Shown here: piece after piece, positions 39,201 to 45,200 of the stretch
Layout: every line of letters starts with the position of its first letter
Position numbering within the stretch: position 1 is the stretch's first letter
DNA from: Microvelia longipes
Lineage: Eukaryota; Arthropoda; Insecta; Hemiptera; Veliidae
NCBI GenBank assembly: GCA_018340805.1
Contig: JACMZG010001908.1
Coordinates: 12,930,644 to 12,994,643 of the forward strand
DNA length: 64,000 nt
Direction of reading: 5' to 3'
The notes under the pieces: model-generated
Told to the model about the DNA's origin: nothing
What the model saw: only the letters and a program-made list of their open reading frames with translations
Databases searched by the model: none
Program-made: the position numbers and the translations under genes

Positions 39201-42200
39201 AGCATAGCGCAAGCTCATCCTTCCTTAGTTATTAACAAGTCCGGTATGCAAGAAAACTCACAACCTACAAGGGTTATCAAAATGAAGAAACCGGCTAAGA
39301 AAGCCGCCCTGGTTAAACCTATGATGGCTGAAGACAGAGACAGATCTCCTCCCCCCTCTCCCCACACTAGGATACAGCCTCATAAACAACAAGTAAGTCT
39401 CCTGTTGTGGCCAAATTTAACTTAAATGTCTGTGTGGTTTGTACTGATTTTATTGATTGTATATATTGTTATATGAATTGCGACTGATCTCTGAACTCTG
39501 ATAGATTCACAGTAATAATATGTGGTGGTAAAGCACTGCTACCAACTGTGCCAAAATTAATTTCCCTAGTTGATGCAATGCCATAGAGATATAAACATTA
39601 CGATGTGTTACCTTTTACAGATGAAGTTAAGTGTTACTAATGATTTATCTAACTTCTAGGAGATTAATGTCACTTCTTTTCAGAAATATTGGTTTTAAAC
39701 TCATTTATTTCTATTTTACTCTTTTTAACTTATTTACTTTTTTAAATTTTGTCAAAAAAATGCACCAAAAATTGGCATAAACTGAGCTTCAAATTTGTGT
39801 GAATAATGCCGCGCCATAATTTATAGGATTAATATGCTCATTTTCTTTGAAAGTTCTGAAAAAATAAAACAACAAGGTGTGACGCTATTGCTCAAATGAT
39901 TAAATGTACACTGAAAACTTAACCAAAAATTGAATTGATAAGTAAGAAAGCATTCAATTAAAAGAAAATTCAGTATAAATTAAAATTTGGCCTATGAAAT
40001 TTATAGGATTATAATTAGAAAATGATAGCTGTTTCAGATCTTTGATGTTTTGCTTAGGAGCAGGAAACATCAGATTTCACTCAGAGGTTTATCTAGGGTT
40101 TATCCCCCTTTTTAGCTAACATGATAAGCATTATGGTGTTGATACCTTATAGGGGACACAGAGTATTTATATTTGTTTTTATTTCTTGCAATATCTGTTG
40201 TATTTGCAGCAGCAGATGAAAGACATGCAGTCCCAGATCACAACTATAAACACTAATAATAGTAAGACTAGATTGGATGGTCAGGTTGTGTTGAACAGAC
40301 TAGAGCAGCCTAAGATACTGGTATCTGGTAATAAAGTCACCCAGCACAACTCTACTCATCAGCACACTATGGTAATAGTTCTAACATAGTAGTGATAGCA
40401 ATAGTAATATGGGGGAGTGGTAGTAACTACCAGGCAAGTAGGCCACGTTGTTGGGCCCTTTTTGCCAACTCCCTAAGATAGTCTCTACTCCTAGGTATAT
40501 TTAATCTAATCTAGACAGAAGAGCTGTGAATTTCTATGGTTCCTCTCATGCTTTTTCAAGCAATCATACATATTTTCACTGACTCTTATAGTCTAGTGAA
40601 AACTGGGAACAACACGTGCTCTCACTGTTAAACCAAACCTCCACACACTTTAAACTACAAGGCAGAAACAGTATAGTATTATAATGAATCTACAATGAGG
40701 GTCCTAAATTTTGCCTATACCCAGTTTCATTTAGGGTAAGGGATCTTTAACGAGTACCTGAAAACGCACAGTCTCGAGACCACCGGCTTTACGTCCCTTC
40801 TGAAGGACGTGGTAAGCAGAATTTTTAACCCTCTCATAAAAATCCTAGAGGCCCGTGCTGGGACTGAACCCATGACTAAAGTCCATTCATTCTGTGTATT
40901 GGCCGCGTACCTTAACCACTCCACCACGGGTGACTCTTAGTTCTAACATATTAAGGATTGAACTAGAGAGGTGTGATCCGTCACTTATAAAATTGGCTAC
41001 TTTGTTGGGCCTGTTTTGTTTAACCCCCTGAGATATTCCATAACCTATTACTCCTAGTGTGAGTATTTTTCCTAACTCCATAAGATGAATGATTTTGTTT
41101 TATACCATATTACTCCTAGTTAAAGTTTTAACATGTTAGTCCTACATAACATTTAACATCCTATATAAGTCATACATAACATCCTACATAAGTTTTAACA
41201 TATTAGTCCTAGTTAAAGTAATATATAAACCAAGTAGAGAAATGCCTATACTAAACTGAGTAAAAAAATTAAGACATGCATGTTAGCTGGCTCAAAAAAT
41301 AAAAAATAGCTAAAATTTGAATAATTGCGCAAGACCCATTTATGATTTAGGTTTTTTATTAAATTTTATTGGCCACACTGATAACATTGGGTGAGTTTTC
41401 GTACTTTAATATGTACATGCTAATTTAATGATTTTGTATTAAATTCTGTGAAGTAATTGTTACAATAATTTAGTTAAAGAAAAAGAGAACCATAGTAAAG
41501 GTAAATCACATGTTTTTATTAAGACTTTGTAGAACATACAGACGACAGTGTATTGCCTTAAATATAACTTGAAATTACGATTGCTTTAATTATATTCAAA
41601 ATTTTTAGATTAAAGTAGTTAAATTACTAATTACAGTTAATATTTGAAGGGAGAAAACAAATATCACTTACAAAAATTGACTAAGTTAAGTAGTGCAAAC
41701 GAAAAAAAAGTTTAATTAGCCGCTCATGTAAGGTAATTTAAACAAATCTAGTATTTAAGATTCGCTCTTCATTCTCTATCGGATGTGACAAAATGTATTC
41801 CTGACCATTTATTAACATTTTATACTAAAATGTACAAAGAATGCAATAAAAACAAAAATGTTGAGTACCGTAGTGTTTACATTTACAAGGGTAAAACAAG
41901 ATGGCTGTGCCCATAGGAAAATTTAAGGCAACTCCCTGGTGGACAAAATGTGAACTACTTTCCAGATTTGACAGAAACCACATTTCTTTCCCTACTTGGT
42001 TTATATATTATTTTACTCTTAGTGTAGGCATGTTTACTCGATTCACCTGAGAGCCATGACAAGTTAACTAGTTTTCATAGCTTTAATTGTAAACAGAGCC
42101 ACTAAAATCTTTCCTACTTTTCAAGTTATACATCAGATAAATACCCTTGTGGACGCTACATTTGCCTAAACCCAAATTTATTTAGAGCTAGTAGTGACAT

Positions 42201-45200
42201 AGATATCATTAACATATATTATGTGACAATTTAGAGCTAGGTATCATTAACATATATTATAAAATGTGACAATTTAGAGCTAGGTATCATTCATTACAAT
42301 TAGAGCTAGTTCATTAACATATATTATGAAATGTGACAATTTAGAGCTAGGTATCATTAACAATATTATTGTATGTGACAATTAGAGCTAGTATCATTAT
42401 GAAATGTGACAATTTAGACTAGGTATCATAACATATATTATGAAATGTGACAATTTAGAGCTAGGTATCATTAACATATATTATGAAATGTGACAATTAG
42501 AGCTAGTATCATTACATATATTATGAAACGTGACAATTTTTTTGGATGAGAGAATACTTATTGTTGGACTGAATAGGATTTATGTCATCCTAATTTTATA
42601 TATGATCTGAAGTCATTTTTTATTTATGATCTGAAGTTGTTTTTTATATATGATCTGAAGTAACTTTTTATATATGATCTGAAGTTGTTTTTTTATATGA
42701 TCTGAAGTCGTTTTGATATATGTTCTGAAGTCATTTTTATGTATGATCTGAAGTCATTTTTTATATATGATCTGAAGTTGTTATATATGTATGATCTGAA
42801 GTTGTTTTTTATATATGATCTGAAGTTGTTTTGATATATGTATGTTCAGAAGTTATTTTTATATATGATCTGAAGTCGTTTTTCATACTGGACAAAAACT
42901 TAGTTATATAAATTTTTGTAATTGTTTTTAATTTATTTAATTCAATTTAATTTTTAAATTAATTAATTTAATTAAATGTTACATTATCATATAGCGTATG
43001 TTATAAGACTAATGTTTGTTAATATAGGTTTATTGTTATGTTGCAGGTATCGTCAGGTACAAATACAGTTGTTAACAGATGTAATGCCAGGAGTAATGGT
43101 CTCCCCTCTCCCCCTACTCATGCTAATAAAGCCACCTCTCCCATTCATATTCAGGTACTTATTATATATTTTTATTTATTACAAAAGCCATTTATGTGGA
43201 TGTAACACGTCGTTGTTATATACATATACAAGTATAAGAAATTTAAAAAATTATTAAATACACAATAAACTTAACAACTATACATACATTTTTTTAATTT
43301 GTTTAAAAAGTAGTTTAGGAGTGAGGACGGGAAAGGTAGTCTTGCAGGGTGTAAAAAGCTATGGAAGCTAGGAACAACTTTAAGTAAAGTTGTTAATGTT
43401 GTTATATAAATTAGATTAACATATACAAACTTATAAGTAAAGTTGTTAATGTTGTTATATAAATTAGATTAACATATACAAACTTTTAAGTAAAGTTGTT
43501 AATGTTGTTATGTAAATTAGATTAACATATACAAACTTTTAAGTAAAGTTGTTATATAAATTAGATTAACATATACAAATTTTTTATCTGCTATGTTGAA
43601 GGATATTTCATTAATAAGAAGCATAATCTGCTATGTTTGAAGGATATTTCATTAATAAGGAAGCATAATCTGCTATGTTTGAAGGATATTTCATTAATAA
43701 GGAAGCATAATCTGCTATGTTTGAAGGATATTTCATTAATAAGGAAGCATAATCTGCTATGTTTGAAGGATATTTCATTAATAAGCAAGCATAATGTTTT
43801 AACTCCAGGCTTATTGCTCTTTTTACTTTTTCTCATTTATACCATGTCTTTATGTGAAGTTAGTTATTGTTCTGAAGATGGCCACAATGTTGCCTGAATA
43901 ATAAATACAAAATAAATTTTGTAACATAAAGAATTAAAGCCTACTTTTATCTAGTAATTTAAAATGGAATTCTATAAACTAAGAAGTGGAACTAACATTA
44001 AAACTATTGGAGTTCTTCCTAGGCTTAGAATTTAAGATGATCTGTATAGTTTGACTTACTATGCCTTTTTATATAATTTGTGGAGGGACTTTCCATTCTT
44101 TTATTTATACATTTTATAGTGCTTTAAAGGAGTGCATTAATGTTGCTTAGAAAACTCAGTTTATAATAAAATTGAAATTATCAAGTTTGCAGACAAATTT
44201 TTCTTAACTATAAATATAGTTTAACTGACTATACTGGGTAATACTTGGAATTGCAATTATGCAAAGAGCAAGTGTTCAAAGTTTCCTTAAAGTTTTTAAC
44301 TTTTTTTATCTGTCTCTAACTAATATTTGTTTTCAATATCTTGTCTTAAGATTTTATTATTAAATTTTTGTGAATGTTTGTGTTAAAAGGTGTGCAATAG
44401 TAGTAGCCCGTCCCCGCCTCTTAACAACGGCACAGTTTTAAACAATCAATCTCAGCAAACTTCTCATCAGTCTCACCACCATAGTGTAACATCTAACCAT
44501 CAACATAGCATGACTCAGCATAATCATCAGCAAGAGAAATATCATGTAGTATCTCAGCAACAAACCGTTCATCAACAAACCGTGCATCAGCAAACTGTTC
44601 ATCAACAAACTGTTTGTCAACAGACGAGTCATCCTCAGAGTGTTCACTTGCAAACTAATCATCAACAAACTGTTCACTTGCAGAGTCATCCTCAGAGTGT
44701 TCATCAACAAACCGTCTGTCAACAAACAAGTCATCAACATAGCGTACATCAGCAAACAGTTCAGCAACAAACTAATCTTATTAATCATCACCAAGCAAAC
44801 CATCAACATATTGTCATACAAAACCATCCTCAGTTAGTTCAAGTTAATCAGTTGAATCACCAACCTCACCAAGAAAGTCACCACCTACCTGTGAAGCATC
44901 AGATGCAGCAGACTCAACAGGTTGTTGCCATAGCTCCCTCCCACCACCAGCCCCAGTCTTGTAGACCTCCACAGAACCTTCAACCACCTCAGTCTTTGAC
45001 TAGGCAACCATCTCCCATCATACCTCAACCTCCACCTCAAATCCACATTAAAACAGAACCTGAAGTCAAGAAGGAAGTGAAGGAGACATTTTCCCTCACC
45101 AAAAGGGCTGCCTTGTAAGTAATATTTTCTGTTTTATATTTCTCCACCAATTTGTGAAAAAATAAAATTAAAAAAAATTAAAGTATAAAGTAAAAATTAA

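Noticed and set aside
43591..43897. Repeated [14 protein letters not shown] and [14 protein letters not shown] frames
   Set aside because: Artefacts of a 42-bp minisatellite in an intron.
44438..44827. 129-codon frame on the - strand
   Set aside because: Shadow of the repetitive exon c15, whose + strand frame fits splice phases and homology.
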